Assembly: GCA_036346355.1 (NCBI GenBank)
Contig: CM070583.1
Coordinates: 7,564,001-7,628,000, forward strand
Origin: Rhipidocladum racemiflorum
Lineage: Eukaryota > Streptophyta > Magnoliopsida > Poales > Poaceae
Reading direction: 5' to 3'
DNA: 64,000 nucleotides
A program made the position numbers and the translations under genes. Positions within the stretch are counted from its first letter, which is position 1, and each line of letters begins with the position of its first letter. Of the stretch, positions 46,137 through 56,496 are shown piece by piece. Below the pieces are notes generated by a model, which saw only the letters and a program-made list of their open reading frames with translations, did not search any database and was not told where the DNA came from.

Positions 46137-47482
46137 TGTCGGCGTATTTTACACTAGGGTCCCCACTCCCCCGCAATAAAAGAGACCGCCGGGCTGGCAG
46201 GGTGCGTCCGGGCACACCGCCACAGCGAGCAGCAACTCCCCAGCATGGTCGCCCAGTGGACAGGTGGCGATCAGGCCACACCACTGGGCGCCTAGGAAGG
46301 TGGTCGCCCAGGGGACACGTGGCAGTCAGGCCACGCCCCTGGGCGACCGGCGAGGTGGTCGCCAATGGGCGATGTGGCGTCGAGCCACACCACTGGCGCC
46401 TAGGAAGGTGGTCGCCAGGGACACGTGGCGGTCGAGCCACGCCCTGGCGGCCGGCGAGGTGGTCGCCAGTGGGCGAGTGGCGTCGAGCCACACCACTGGC
46501 GCCTAGGAAGGTGGTCGCCAGGGACACGTGGCGGTCGAGCCACGCCCTGGCGGCCGGCGAGGTGGTCGCCCGATGGGCGATGTGGCGATCAGGCCACACC
46601 ACTGGGCGCCCAGGAAGGTGGTCGCCCAGCGGACACGTGGCAGTCAGGCCACGCTCCTGGGCGACCGGCGAGGTGGATGCCTAGTGGACAGGTGGCGATC
46701 AGGCCACACCACTAGGTGCCCAGGAAGGTGGTCGCCCAGCGGACAGGTGGCAGTCAGGCCACGCCCCTGGGCGACCAGCGAGGTGATCGCCCAGTGGACA
46801 GGTGGCGATCAGGCTACACCACTGGGCGCCCAGCAAGGCGGTCACCCAGAAGACACGTGGCATGCAGGCCACTCCCCTGGCTTCCACCCCCGAAGCTGCA
46901 ACGCCCAGATCAAGGACATTTAATGCGAGTCGTGCGCATTAAATGCAAAGCATGGAGGATACAGTATGGCGGCGCGCCTTCCCCAGGCGTGCATTAATTA
47001 CGTGTGACATCACGGCAGCACCTCACCCCCTGACGGAACGGGTGGCGTTGGCGGACGTGGGGCCCGAGGCAGGGGTGTGACGGCTGCGGCAGATGTTACT
47101 GGGATGTAAAAGCAGTGACAGGCGCATTAAATGCGCCCGTGGCAGTGTAATGAGTGTGCCTTGCCGTGTAAGCCTCCCATGTGCCCCTGGGAGCCCGAGT
47201 TTAAAAGGGGGCCGGGGTGCATGGGAGAAAGGGTTCGATCCATGGTTAGTAGATTTCATCCTCTCAAGTTAGAACACAGGCAATAGCAAGAAAAGCAGGA
47301 CTAGGGCTATTACTCTCTGGAGGGCCCGAACCTGGGTAAAAAGTTCTTGCACCCCCTTGTTCCCCTAAGCTTCCCGGCACTCCGGTCATCTTCTTCCTTT
47401 CCCCGGCAATTGCCCCGAAAGCCCCCCGTCTGAACCTTATAAGCACCCGACTCGGAGGTGCCTGTTGGCTAGTACGCCGACA
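46137..47482 (+). repeat. 3' LTR of Y
   Basis: 1346 bp, TGTCGGCGTATTTTACAC to ACGCCGACA, preceded by a polypurine-like GGGCCTGGGGGCTAC. Outside the hairpin array it differs from the 5' LTR by scattered transitions and by small indels near CG/CAG sites. Confidence 0.93.
46246..46889. repeat. tandem array of hairpin units in 3' LTR of Y
   Basis: Twelve units of about 51-56 bp. Unit 1 pairs CGCCCAGTGG (46250-46259) with CCACTGGGCG (46281-46290). Unit 2 pairs GGTCGCCCAGGGG (46302-46314) with CCCCTGGGCGACC (46336-46348). Others pair CGCCAGGG with CCCTGGCG and CCTAGTGG with CCACTAGG. All share an inner GTGGC / GCCAC stem. Confidence 0.88.
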
Positions 47483-49883
47483 CTCGCCTCCTTCTTCTCC
47501 GTGGTAAGCAACCCCCACCCTTCCCCATCTCCACCGCCGCCCTAACCCCTTCGTCTCCCCACCGAGACCGTCTCTAAATCCCAAACCCTAGCTCGCCGCC
47601 GCTCGACCCTTCGCCTCCTTGGCAAATCCCGCCGCCACCCCCATCTTCCCCGGCTGCGATCTCCTTGCCACTCGCTCAACCGCTGCCGCCTTCGCCCCCA
47701 ACCCTAACCCTCTCCCTCTCTATCTCGCTCGCTCTCTCTCTCTCTGCCAGGCCGGTCCCGCCGGTCGGGCTCTTATGCCGCGCCCGCACTCGCTCGGTCC
47801 CACGCGCTAGCGTCTCCCCGCGCCGGGCCCGCCTGTCAGCGCACCCGACCGTGCGTGTTGGGCCGGCCCAACCTTGCTCCCGCACGCGCATGGCCTTGGA
47901 CTGCTTGGCTGGTTGGGCCCAGCCCGAACGCGGCCCAGGACTGTTGTCGGGATTTTCTTTTTCTTTTGGATTTTAAATAAATCCGAAAATCCTTTTAAAT
48001 GCCTCCAAAAATCAGAAAATCCCCCGAAACTCCAAAAATAGCAAAAATAACATTTTCCGAATCATCTCGCCGTTCCAAGTCCAAAAACACTCTCCGTTCC
48101 CCCGTTTGAAGTCCACAAGAATTCCAAAATACCTAAAGTGCCCCCGAACCCTCTCCGGCCCTTTCTCTCTCAATTCTTTTTGGTTTCACCTTTTTCTTGT
48201 TTTGCTCTTTTCTTTTCTTTGTTACTTTATTCGTTTATTTATTGCTCGCTTCTTGTACGCTAGATCCGACCTTGGAGCCCGTCCCGGAGCAGTACGAGGA
48301 GCCGGAGCAGGAGCCGGACGTGACCGGCACTGAGATCGACGACGTCGATGACGACCTAGGGATTCCCCTCGCCTCGCAAGGCAAGCGACACTCCTTGAAC
48401 ATGTTGAACCCATGATGATATTGTAGTATTAATTATTTTGTTATTGCATTATGTTAGTACGTCAAATGCTAGAAATGTTTATTTTAGAATGCCATGACGA
48501 CATAGCTAGTACCTTGCTTGCTTAAAGACCCACTTTTGTATCATTGTGACTTATATTCCTTGCAAACCCTAGACATAGATATTAAACCTCGTTGCTAGTA
48601 GTTAATTAATTAGTCGAACAATAAAAGCTTTGTGTATTAAAATAAAACCATCAAGCGGGAGGCTTGATGTAGACTATATTCGAAAATGTACTACGGTGAG
48701 AGGACTTTGGCAGGCAAACCACTAGATGGCCACGTGCCCTATCCTCGACCGATGACGAGGCCAATGTGTGTGGTGTGGATTTGTTGGTTTGGAATTGGCT
48801 AAGTCTTAGGCATAATTTTAAGTAATCACAACCTTGGGCAAAGTAAATAACTTAGATCCTGCTCAACCACAAGTTGGGTCGGTCGGCCTCGTTGACTCGA
48901 TCCAACCTAGCTCGGTATTTGAACTCCCCCTTGGAATACTTATAGGCGAGAGGTTCCATACTGTGGGCGTTGGTCAGTATGCCCGCGGAAGGAATGGGGT
49001 GGAATGGAGGTTGACCGGTGGTGTCGCCTGCCGCTATCCACAACGGTAGATACCCTCAGGATCGGATCGTGCATCCCGCTGTGGCCCGTGGGACCCGAGT
49101 CCTGTGCGGTTTTGAAACTACTAGGTAAGTGCTAAAGAGGGGGTCGTTCAATGAAAAGCTTTGATAACCTCAGCCCGGCCGCATGCATATAAGTTGCATG
49201 TAATTCACGTGTGGCATTAACGGTTGTTGGAATCTTGTGGGTAAAGCTGAGCAACTCTGCAGAGTCAATTAAATGGTAATCGGTTACGCCGTGCTTTCGA
49301 TAAATGAAGCTAAGTTTGAATTGGGGTGAATCCCGTAACCTAACCCAAGTAGACTTGTTATTTCCAATTTGTCGTAATGATGAACTTGTGAAAACTCAAC
49401 ATTTGCTTATTTCTATTATGTATGGTTTGTGTTTTCAAATGTAAAATGACTTTGAAAATAAAACTGCATCCACAATGATAAGAACCACATTGCCATTTCC
49501 TTGAGAATACCCTCGCATGTAATATTCAAAAATTCCTATGCGGTTTGTTGAGTACTGTTGTGTACTCATTCTTGCTTCTCAGCCTATTTTAGAATGTGAA
49601 GACGCCGGAGAATTCCAGGAGATCGTGGATGGCAAAGCAGTTTGGTTTTAGGGTTCTTTCTCTGTGCTCAGGTCTTGCCTGTGTGGTTCTTTTGGTAATG
49701 TAATATATTGGAGCTCGCCGCTTCCTTTTGTAAGACTCTGGCCGTTAGGCCCTATGTGATGTAAAAACAGTCGTTTCCTTCTTATACTGGCAATGTATAA
49801 CTTGGTTCCCGACGGCTAATCTTCCTGGGTAGCCGTTGCGGATTTAAACGCACCCCCTGAAAAGGGCAGTCCGTCACATAAGT

Positions 49884-50030
49884 ATGACACCTCTCCATCA
49901 GTTGATACACATCTGTATAGGAGTGTCATTGGAAGCTTGAGATATCTGGTTAATACTAGACCGGACTTGTCCTATTCAGTTGGTGTTCTAGGTAGATATA
50001 TGGAGTTCTTGAGTTCATCTCTGAAATTGT
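49884..50030 (+). pseudogene. Ty1/copia relic part 4: end of reverse transcriptase
   Basis: Coding for YDTSPSVDTHLYRSVIGSLRYL ... TRPDLSYSVGVLGRYM resumes directly after the family X LTR and matches the end of copia reverse transcriptase. Similarity fades after about 50030; RNase H and the 3' LTR are not visible. Confidence 0.85.
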
Positions 50031-50332
50031 TCACACAACTATTGAAGTGCTTCATCTGATCAGATAAGGTGTCAAGGCTAACACTGCTAAGATGAACATA
50101 TGCTGATGGTTTATCTTCCTGTCATAATCTGTAGCATAAATTATTAGTTAAAACTACAAAACATGTGAAGTAATTTACAAATTAATAGTATTTTGCATGT
50201 ACAAACCAAGTTTAAATAGCTTGAATTTGTTTAATTTGTGCCTGCTTTACTTATTGTTCGTTAATACATTTTCTAATTTTTCCTTTTCCTTTGATGATAA
50301 TTCTATGCGTATTCAGTTATTCTGAATACGAA

Positions 50333-50538
50333 CAGGGATCCGGTGCAATCGACTGCCAGCCCGATCCAAAATGAACGGTTTAGATCGGCTAAAAGTACTG
50401 TACAAATTGTTTTACTGTGCAGAAACACTGTTCATGACACTGTAGCAAAAACACTATTTATCCAATTTTTAGCCGATCCGGATCGTCCGATGCTTCGATC
50501 GGACGGTTCGCACTTGTGCGGACTGTACCGGATCCCTG
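50333..50538. mobile_element. MITE with CAGGGATCCGGT termini
   Basis: A 206-bp element with terminal inverted repeats CAGGGATCCGGTGCA and its near complement TGTACCGGATCCCTG. A direct repeat GAATAC lies a few bases outside each end (50324-50329 and 50545-50550). The class is uncertain: ends fit hAT, but the duplication is not a clean 8 bp. Confidence 0.65.
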
Positions 50539-50604
50539 TCCATTGAATACACTCTCTTAACATTATTTCACGTTCAACCTTATGCTTATCCCGAATAACT
50601 TTCC

Positions 50605-50632
50605 CGCAGACCCAAAAAAAAAAGGGTCTGCG
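50605..50632. other. perfect hairpin with A10 loop
   Basis: CGCAGACCC, ten A residues, then GGGTCTGCG: a 9-bp perfect stem around an oligo-A loop. It lies in otherwise unremarkable DNA and no T-run follows it. Confidence 0.6.
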
Positions 50633-51116
50633 AGAACACGTTTCTGGGAACTATCCCCTCTGATTCTCACACCACAATGCCTGGACCTTTGCCCTAGATC
50701 TTGCTAATCTGCTTGACAACAACATGCAGCAGAACCCTGCCTCTTCGAATCCGGTTGGGGCATGACCCTATCATCAACTCACTGTTTGCAGATCAAAATC
50801 TTGCTCCTCCTGCCACTGATGATCATCAATAGGAAAAAGACAAAGGTGGTAGTGTACTTATCAAGCATTTGCTATCTTGTGTGCCACTGCAGCTTGGCCG
50901 GCTGCCTTGCTGTCGAACGCGTGTTGAGCCATCGACGGGCGACCGATGCCTGCCAGTTGCCCAGTTGGTGAGACTCACCGGCTGAGAGCTGGCACAATGA
51001 ATGGCACATCACCGGTGAGTTGGTGATCAATCACTGTACCATGCGGCTTAGGTCAAATGGTTTTCTTTCCTTTTTTATTTTTGGGCTCTCAAATGGTTTT
51101 CATCGAGGAGTACTAA

Positions 51117-51335
51117 GGCCCCGTTTGGCAACTTGAAACCGAACTTTTGTACTAGATTCTAGAAGAAACATAACCAAACAGGCTCTTCGGATCGTTTCTT
51201 CTCTTTCCACTCTGTGGCCGAATCGGTCTCAATCCCGTTCCATCCGATTCACATAATCATATCTGAAATGTTTCTACCAAGAATGTGGAACCATTTTCAT
51301 TTCTACTAGAATCTGAAACCGTACCGAACAAGGCA
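51117..51335. mobile_element. Tourist-like MITE M1, third copy, inverted
   Basis: It runs GGCCCCGTTTGGCAAC ... CCGTACCGAACAAGGCA between TAA duplications (51114-51116 and 51336-51338). Internal words such as TTTCTACTAGAATCTG are the complement of those in the tandem pair at 17773-18282. Confidence 0.7.
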
Positions 51336-51492
51336 TAAATCTCCAGCTTTCTAATGTAGCATTGTAAGTTTGTTTTCCTCATGTCATGAGTTTTTTTTTC
51401 CTTTCTCAGTTGTAAAATTAGTCCATGGAATGGAATACATACGTAACTGCACACTCAAGAGTCAAGACTCAACACAAACAACATATCTTACA

Positions 51493-52718
51493 GCTATTAA
51501 ATCTGGGAGGTTTCCCGGCCAGCGAGCTGGCCCACGTGTCCTCTGCCGGTTTTGCAAAAAAACACTCCGGTTTTTCGGAATTACAGATAAGTCCCTTGCG
51601 ATTTTTTGTGAGAGAAATTTTTTTTTCCCGTTTCGCATTTAAGTCCCTCGTTCAGCGTTTTGCAGGAAGAGCCTCCCGTTAGATACGAATCGCGGATGAG
51701 CCCTTTTCTAATTTTTCAAAATAGCGAACAGATCCGAAATTATAACAAATAGGCCCTCGCACTTTTCGTTCAGGTCCTTTCTCCGTTTTGTCCGAAAAAG
51801 ATATTTTCGTGGTCTGTTTTTTCTCCAGAGCACGGGAAAAATATTTTTGTTGCCCGGTTTTCCTAAAAAAAAATGGTGATGTGTTTTTCGTCCTCGTTCG
51901 GCGTTTTGCAGGAAGAGCCTCCTGTTAGATAGGAATCGCGGATGAGCCCTTTTCTAATTTTTCAAAATAGCGAACAGATCCGAAATTATAACAAATAGGT
52001 CCTCGCACTTTTCGTTTAGGTCATTTCTTCGTTTTTGCCCGAAAAAGATATTTTCGTGGTCCGTTTTTTCTCCAGAGCACGGGAAAAATATTTTTGTTGC
52101 CCGGTTTTCCTAAAAAAAAATGGTGATGTGTTTTTCGTCCGTCGTTTCTCCGTTTTTGTTGGAAAAAATGTTTTCTTTGTCCGTTTTGCCTCCAGAGCAT
52201 GGTGATCCGTTTTTTCTCCGGACCATGGGAAAAATATTTTCGTTGGTCCGTTTTTTCTACGGAGCATGGGAAAAATGTCAGTTTTTACCAAAAAAAAAGG
52301 AAATTCGTTTTTCGTTGGTCGTTTTTACGTTTTTGTTGGAAAAAATATTTTCATTATCCGTTTTTTTCTCCATAGTATGAGAAAAATATTTTTCGTCGAC
52401 CGTTTTCCCTCAGAAAAAATGCGATTTCGTTTTCCGTTCGTCGTTTATCCGTTTTTGTTGGAAAAAAAATATTTTCGTGGTCCGTTTTTTCTTGTAATAC
52501 GTTTTTCCTCGTTTGCCCGAAAAAAAAAGGTTCCGCGATCCGTTTTTTCTTTTGGAAAAAACCTTTTCGTTTTCCAAAAAAAAATATTTTCGTATCCCGT
52601 TTTTTCTCGTTTTACCCGGAAAAAATGTTTCTATGATCCGTTTTTTCTCTGGAAAAAAAAAACACAAATACGTTTTTTTCGTTCACGCGCGCGGCGTGTG
52701 CCGCGCGTATTTTCCTAG
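51493..52718 (+). mobile_element. non-autonomous Helitron-like element 1
   Basis: The 3' end has a GC-rich hairpin (CGCGCGGC GTGT GCCGCGCG, about 52687-52708), then TATTTTC and CTAG at 52715-52718, followed by T: the Helitron 3' signature. The 5' end GCTATTAAA after A aligns with the cleaner TCTATTAAA start of the element at 60130. The body is a low-complexity series of CCGTTTTTTCTCC and GGAAAAATATTTTCG words, with a 246-bp tandem duplication (51646-51891 and 51892-52137). There is no coding. Confidence 0.7.
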
Positions 52719-53221
52719 TGTCCATAAAAACGAGGAGCATGATGCACCTCAATTGGCTCTAAGAGGAAATCGGATCGAAGGTCCCTTAGCTTGCAGCGAA
52801 GTGCCACTTAGGTCTGTTAACTTTGAAATTAATGGTTAACCCTAATCCCTGTATCATGCAGCTCCTCGATGATGCATAAAAGGCAAAAGCGTAGTGAAAA
52901 ATGCTCTTAACGGCCGTTTAATCGGCCGCTAATTCGGTTACGGTGGCCGTACAGCTTCACGTTTTGCATATACGGAGGCCAGTTAACGAGGTTGAAACGG
53001 TTATTCGGCCGATTACACCCACTAATCAACGGGAAATTTGAATGAATGACACTCAATTGGACTGATTTGGACAGAATGACATTAAATTAGCTTGTCTTTC
53101 GTGAAATGACACCGTTCACTCTAATTTCTTCGTAGAATGATATTTTAGGTCTTTTCTGGAGCCTTTTTTATATTTTCCCCCGGTTCGGCTGGTGACGGGA
53201 CGAAAATGCCCCTCCCTTGCA

Positions 53222-53473
53222 ACCCTAGCGCCGGAGAGGCAGTGGAGCGCCGGCTCGACGTTGTGCGAGCAAGAGTTGGTGGCGGCGCAGGCATTGGGGG
53301 CGGAAGACGAAGCGGAGCCGGAGGTGCGAGCAGGAGTTGGTGGCGGCGCCGGCGAGTGCTGCTGCGTGTGCATCCCGTGCGGCCACACCACCTGCGCCCG
53401 CGAGCTGCTCGCCTGCCGCGGCCGCTGCCCGCTCTGCAACGCCGCCATCCTCGACGTCCTCGACATCTTCTGA
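53222..53473 (+). pseudogene. captured RING-finger gene fragment inside the MULE
   Basis: An open stretch ending at TGA 53471-53473 has no ATG of its own. It encodes an Ala/Gly/Glu-rich part followed by CCCVCIPCGHTTCARELL, ACRGRCPLC and a short hydrophobic end. The CGH ... CPLC pattern is the second half of a C3HC4 RING (E3 ubiquitin ligase) of the XBAT-like kind. The first Cys pair is missing or displaced, so an intact zinc site is doubtful. An internal repeat GCGAGCARGAGTTGGTGGCGGCG occurs twice. GC content contrasts sharply with the AT-rich TIRs, as is usual for captured grass exons. Confidence 0.65.
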
Positions 53474-53749
53474 CCCTGCCCGCCAATCTCATGTTCTCCA
53501 CCTCGTCTCACAGCACCTCAGCTCGCCGGCGGCGATGCGGATAACCTGTCCGGCGAAATGAGCTCGTCCCACGCGCAAGAAGCACCTCGAATCGGTCAAC
53601 CGGGTGCTCCTGAAACTGAGATAGGATCCAGAGAGAGATAGTCAGAGAGATCTCTGCCCTTTCATTCTTGCTCTAAAACTGGTAGCATTAGAACATGTTC
53701 AGCTAATAATCATCATCTTTTTGCAACTTGTAAGAGATCGGCATATACT

Positions 53750-54416
53750 CCAGCAAAACACCAGCGCAAGGTTTCCGGCCTCCTCAGCCCCCCACGTCAC
53801 CCCACCCACTCTATCTCCCTTTCTTGCAAAAAACAGAACATGTTCTTTTCAATTACGGATAGGTCCTTTCTATTTACGAATAGGTCTTTTGTAATTTCTT
53901 GTGAGTGTAAAATATTTTTTCCCGGTTCACGTTTAGGTCCTCGGTTCGTCGTTTTACACAAAGAACCTCCCGTTAAATACGAATTGCGAGCGAGTCCTTT
54001 CTTACTTATTCAAAATAGCGAACAGGTCTAAAATTATAACAAATAGGTCCCTGCATTTTTCGTTCAGGTCATTTCTCCGTTTTCCCCGAAAAAAATATTT
54101 TCGTGGTCCGTTTGCTCTCCGGAGCATGGGAAAAATGTTTCCGTGGTCTGTTTTTTCTCCGAAAAAAAAACAAAAAATATTTTCCGTTCACGTTCGTGGT
54201 CCGTTTGCTCTCCGGAGGTCTGTTTTTTCTCCAAAAAAAAACAAAAAATATTTTCCGTTCACGCGCGCGGCGTTTTTCCCGGAAAAAATATTTTCGTGGT
54301 CCGTTTGCTCTCCGGAGCATGGAAAAAATGTTTTCGTGATCTGTTTTTTCTCCGAAAAAAAAACAAAAAATATTTTCCGTTCACGCGCGCGGCGTGCGCC
54401 GCGCTTCCTTTTCTAG
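53750..54416 (+). mobile_element. non-autonomous Helitron-like element 2, inside the MULE
   Basis: The 3' end CGCGCGGC GTGC GCCGCGC, then TTCCTTTT and CTAG at 54413-54416 followed by T, matches element 1. The body has the same GGAAAAAATATTTTCG / CCGTTTGCTCTCCGGAGCATGG words and the shared GAACAGGTC...AAATTATAACAAATAGGTC segment. The 5' end is not certain and is placed by similarity only. Confidence 0.6.
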
Positions 54417-54681
54417 TTTTTTATATTTTCCGTCGCCGTCGCCGTTCAGTGCAAGAGAGGGGCATTTTCGTCCTGTTACCAGCCGAATCGGGGGAAAATA
54501 TAAAAAAGGCCCAGAAAAAGTCCAAAATGTCATTCCACAAAGAAATTAGAGTGCATGGTGTCATTTCGCGAAAGACGGGCCAATTTAATATCATTCTATC
54601 CGAGGCAGTCCAATTGAGTGTTATTCATTCAAATTTCCCTCAATCAATCGTTTAGCGTTTAATCAGCCGCTAAATCCGATT

Positions 54682-54955
54682 AAAGGCATGTACCAAAGTA
54701 TAGATCTTAGTTGTCTGAAATACATGTCCATATCATCTGCATATAGTACTAAAAATAACTCATACAATAGATCGTCTATATAGTTGTCTGTAATAGTCTC
54801 TCATCTTATTCAATTAACAGACTGTTTATACAATGGTACATAAAATATAAAGCCGTTTATAAGACCATATGTTAAATAGTATAACACCTTTCTCTTTCTT
54901 CCTTCTCTCTCCGTAAAAATTTTATGTAGTATAGTCTTACAACATGTACAGCTAA
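54682..54955. mobile_element. possible MITE (GCATGTAC termini)
   Basis: The left end GGCATGTACCAAAGTATAGA and the right end AGTATAGTCTTACAACATGTAC form an imperfect inverted repeat. The interior is AT-rich with words common in grass MITEs (TAAGACCATATG, CTTTCTCT). No clear target duplication. Confidence 0.4.
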
Positions 54956-55074
54956 TCCACATGCTATGGCCAACTTTAATTAGTTAATGTTAGTAGCTTT
55001 TGCCATCCCGCTAGTGCAATAATACGTATATATTCCTTCTTTGTACTATTGATCTATTTTTATGGAAGTTGTTA

Positions 55075-55995
55075 GCCCGTGCTGTAGTAGTTTTACGAAG
55101 TTTTAGTTGTACAAAAATTTCACGAAGGTTTCAAATTTTATGTTTCAAGCAGATTTCATCGTGTTTCAGAGAGTTTCAAAAAATGAAAAATATCAATTTT
55201 CACAGTTTCAAACGTTTCAAAATTGAAACTTCAAGTTTCAAATGTGAGTTTTAGGTTTCAAAAACTAAAACTTTGCGTTTCAAACAAATTTCAAATATGA
55301 AACTTCAAGTTTCAACTCATTTCAAATACGAAACTTATTTTTCACCGAATTCCACAATCTAAAACATCAATTTTCAAATCAATACATCAAGTTTCACATT
55401 AGTATGAAGTTTCTCTGGAACTTCAAGGTTCATGTGTGCTTCAATTTTTCAAAAAAATGGAACTTCACGGTTCATGTAACTTTGAAGTTTCAAAACTAAA
55501 AACTTCACTAAAACATAAAGTTTCATGTGAGTTTCAAGTTTCAAAAAAAGCTGGAACTTCATTCCTAAAGTTCAATTCCAAGTTTAAAAAACTGAACTTT
55601 GAATTTGAAACCTGAGTTTTAGGTTCAGAAAAGTGAAACTTCGAGTGTCAACTGTCAAGCATGATGACTTCAAACCGCAAGAAAAAAAGACGAAATTAAA
55701 CATGTTTGAGCAGTGCTTCTATGTTTTTTCTTCCAATACAAATTACTCGAATTTTAAAGCAAGCGAATGGGTAAGTAATCATCATCTACCTTTTATCTAT
55801 GCTTTAATATTTTTGCATCTTTAAAAAAGAAAAGCATAGGAGCACCTCTCAACATGTTTGAGCATATTTGAACCGAGTTTCATAAGAAGTCGTAGAAAGC
55901 TCAAAGCAAGTTTTCGAAAGCTTAGCAACACTAGGGATTTCACACAAAAATAGAAATTGAGTTTCAAACTAATTTCGTGGAGGTTTCAAAACTTC
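55075..55995. repeat. GTTTCA-rich low-complexity block, second copy
   Basis: About 900 bp of irregular AAGTTTCA, GAAACTTCA and TTTCAAA words, much like the block at 12040-13015 some 43 kb away. No open frame of interest. Confidence 0.6.
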
Positions 55996-56005
55996 GGGTG
56001 AGTTA

Positions 56006-56232
56006 GGGGGTGTTTGGCAGAGTTCCAGTTCCACCAAATTCGTGGAGTTGGTGGAGCTGGATATTACTTCACCAGATTCGTGGAGTTGGAACTGTTGGTA
56101 TATTAAAAGTGTTTAGGTGGGTCATCTTGTTTACATTTTATAATAAAATTATAAACTTAAGTCATTTTATTTTAGTCTACAAGTTTCAACTCCGAGGTGG
56201 AGCTAAGATCTAGAGCTCTGCCAAACATTACC
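56006..56232. mobile_element. Tourist-like MITE (TTA duplication)
   Basis: Ends GGGGGTGTTTGGCAGAGTTC and GAGCTCTGCCAAACATTACC pair as inverted repeats. TTA is duplicated at 56003-56005 and 56233-56235, as expected for PIF/Harbinger MITEs. Confidence 0.8.
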
Positions 56233-56236
56233 TTAA

Positions 56237-56496
56237 TTCACACTTTTTCAGGCACCTGGGCTCGACAGCGGCCGCTCTTGTCAGGCGTCAGCCCGCGCAG
56301 CAGTCGCCCAGTCCGGTACGCAATGCCTGCAACCGCGACTTCCACCATCGATAGCCACTGCGTGGCCGCGCGTTGTTGCTGCCGTCGCGCCCTCACCTGG
56401 CGCCTGGCGTCACGAACCGTCGATGCATATGCTCATCGTCACTCGGCTGCGATCGACGCGATCGCCCGCGGTGACTTGCCCGACGGCTCTCGCGTA
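56237..56496 (+). other. GC-rich exon-like stretch cut by the family X LTR
   Basis: After a TTTTTCAG acceptor-like site the sequence turns GC-rich and stays open in more than one frame up to the LTR at 56497. GC-rich sequence resumes briefly at 59439-59488. I recognise no protein motif. It may be the remains of a host exon or captured DNA interrupted by the LTR. Confidence 0.3.

Larger units (their letters stand above)
21356..47482 (+). mobile_element. Ty3 Tat-lineage LTR retrotransposon Y
   Basis: The ends are TGTCGGCG ... CGCCGACA with an exact duplication CTCGC (21351-21355 and 47483-47487). LTRs lie at 21356-22466 and 46137-47482. The primer site TGGCGCGCCAGG follows at 22468 and a polypurine tract precedes 46137. 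Without Z and W2 the element is about 11.7 kb. Gene order is gag, protease, reverse transcriptase, RNase H with a second RNase-H-like domain, integrase without chromodomain, then an antisense ORF: the layout of the plant Tat lineage. Frameshifts break gag and pol. LTRs differ by a few transitions plus four repeat units, so the insertion is fairly young. Confidence 0.93.
20806..49878 (+). mobile_element. family X solo LTR copy A, split by element Y
   Basis: The LTR itself is 20806-21355 plus 47488-49878 (2941 bp), starting TGAAATGCC and ending CCGTCACA. The second copy at 56497-59438 is intact and 2942 bp long, which fixes both ends and the split point. The target duplication in the copia relic is imperfect (GCAAG on the left, TAAG on the right). 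It contains a TATA box inside an inverted repeat (21310-21326) and a GAGTACTGTTGTGTACTC region near 49550 typical of Tekay-type LTRs. No interior remains, so it was already solo when Y inserted, or recombined first. Confidence 0.88.
53031..54639. mobile_element. Mutator-like element with long TIRs, Pack-MULE-like
   Basis: Terminal inverted repeats of about 190 bp (53031-53221 and 54451-54639) match closely by eye, both starting GGGAAATTTGAATGAAT. Flanking 9-mers CTAATCAAC (53022-53030) and TCAATCAAT (54640-54648) agree at six of nine positions, the duplication length of Mutator. No transposase is inside. It carries a GC-rich fragment of a RING-finger gene and a Helitron-like insertion, so it fits a Pack-MULE that was later hit. 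Confidence 0.82.

Noticed and set aside
48106..48415. Host gene encoding an acidic peptide
   Set aside because: The same sequence lies at the same place in the second X LTR (57661-57970), so it belongs to the LTR.
51700..52840. Phe/Lys-rich open frames on both strands
   Set aside because: They follow from T-rich and A-rich repeats in the Helitron-like body and have no domain or codon pattern.
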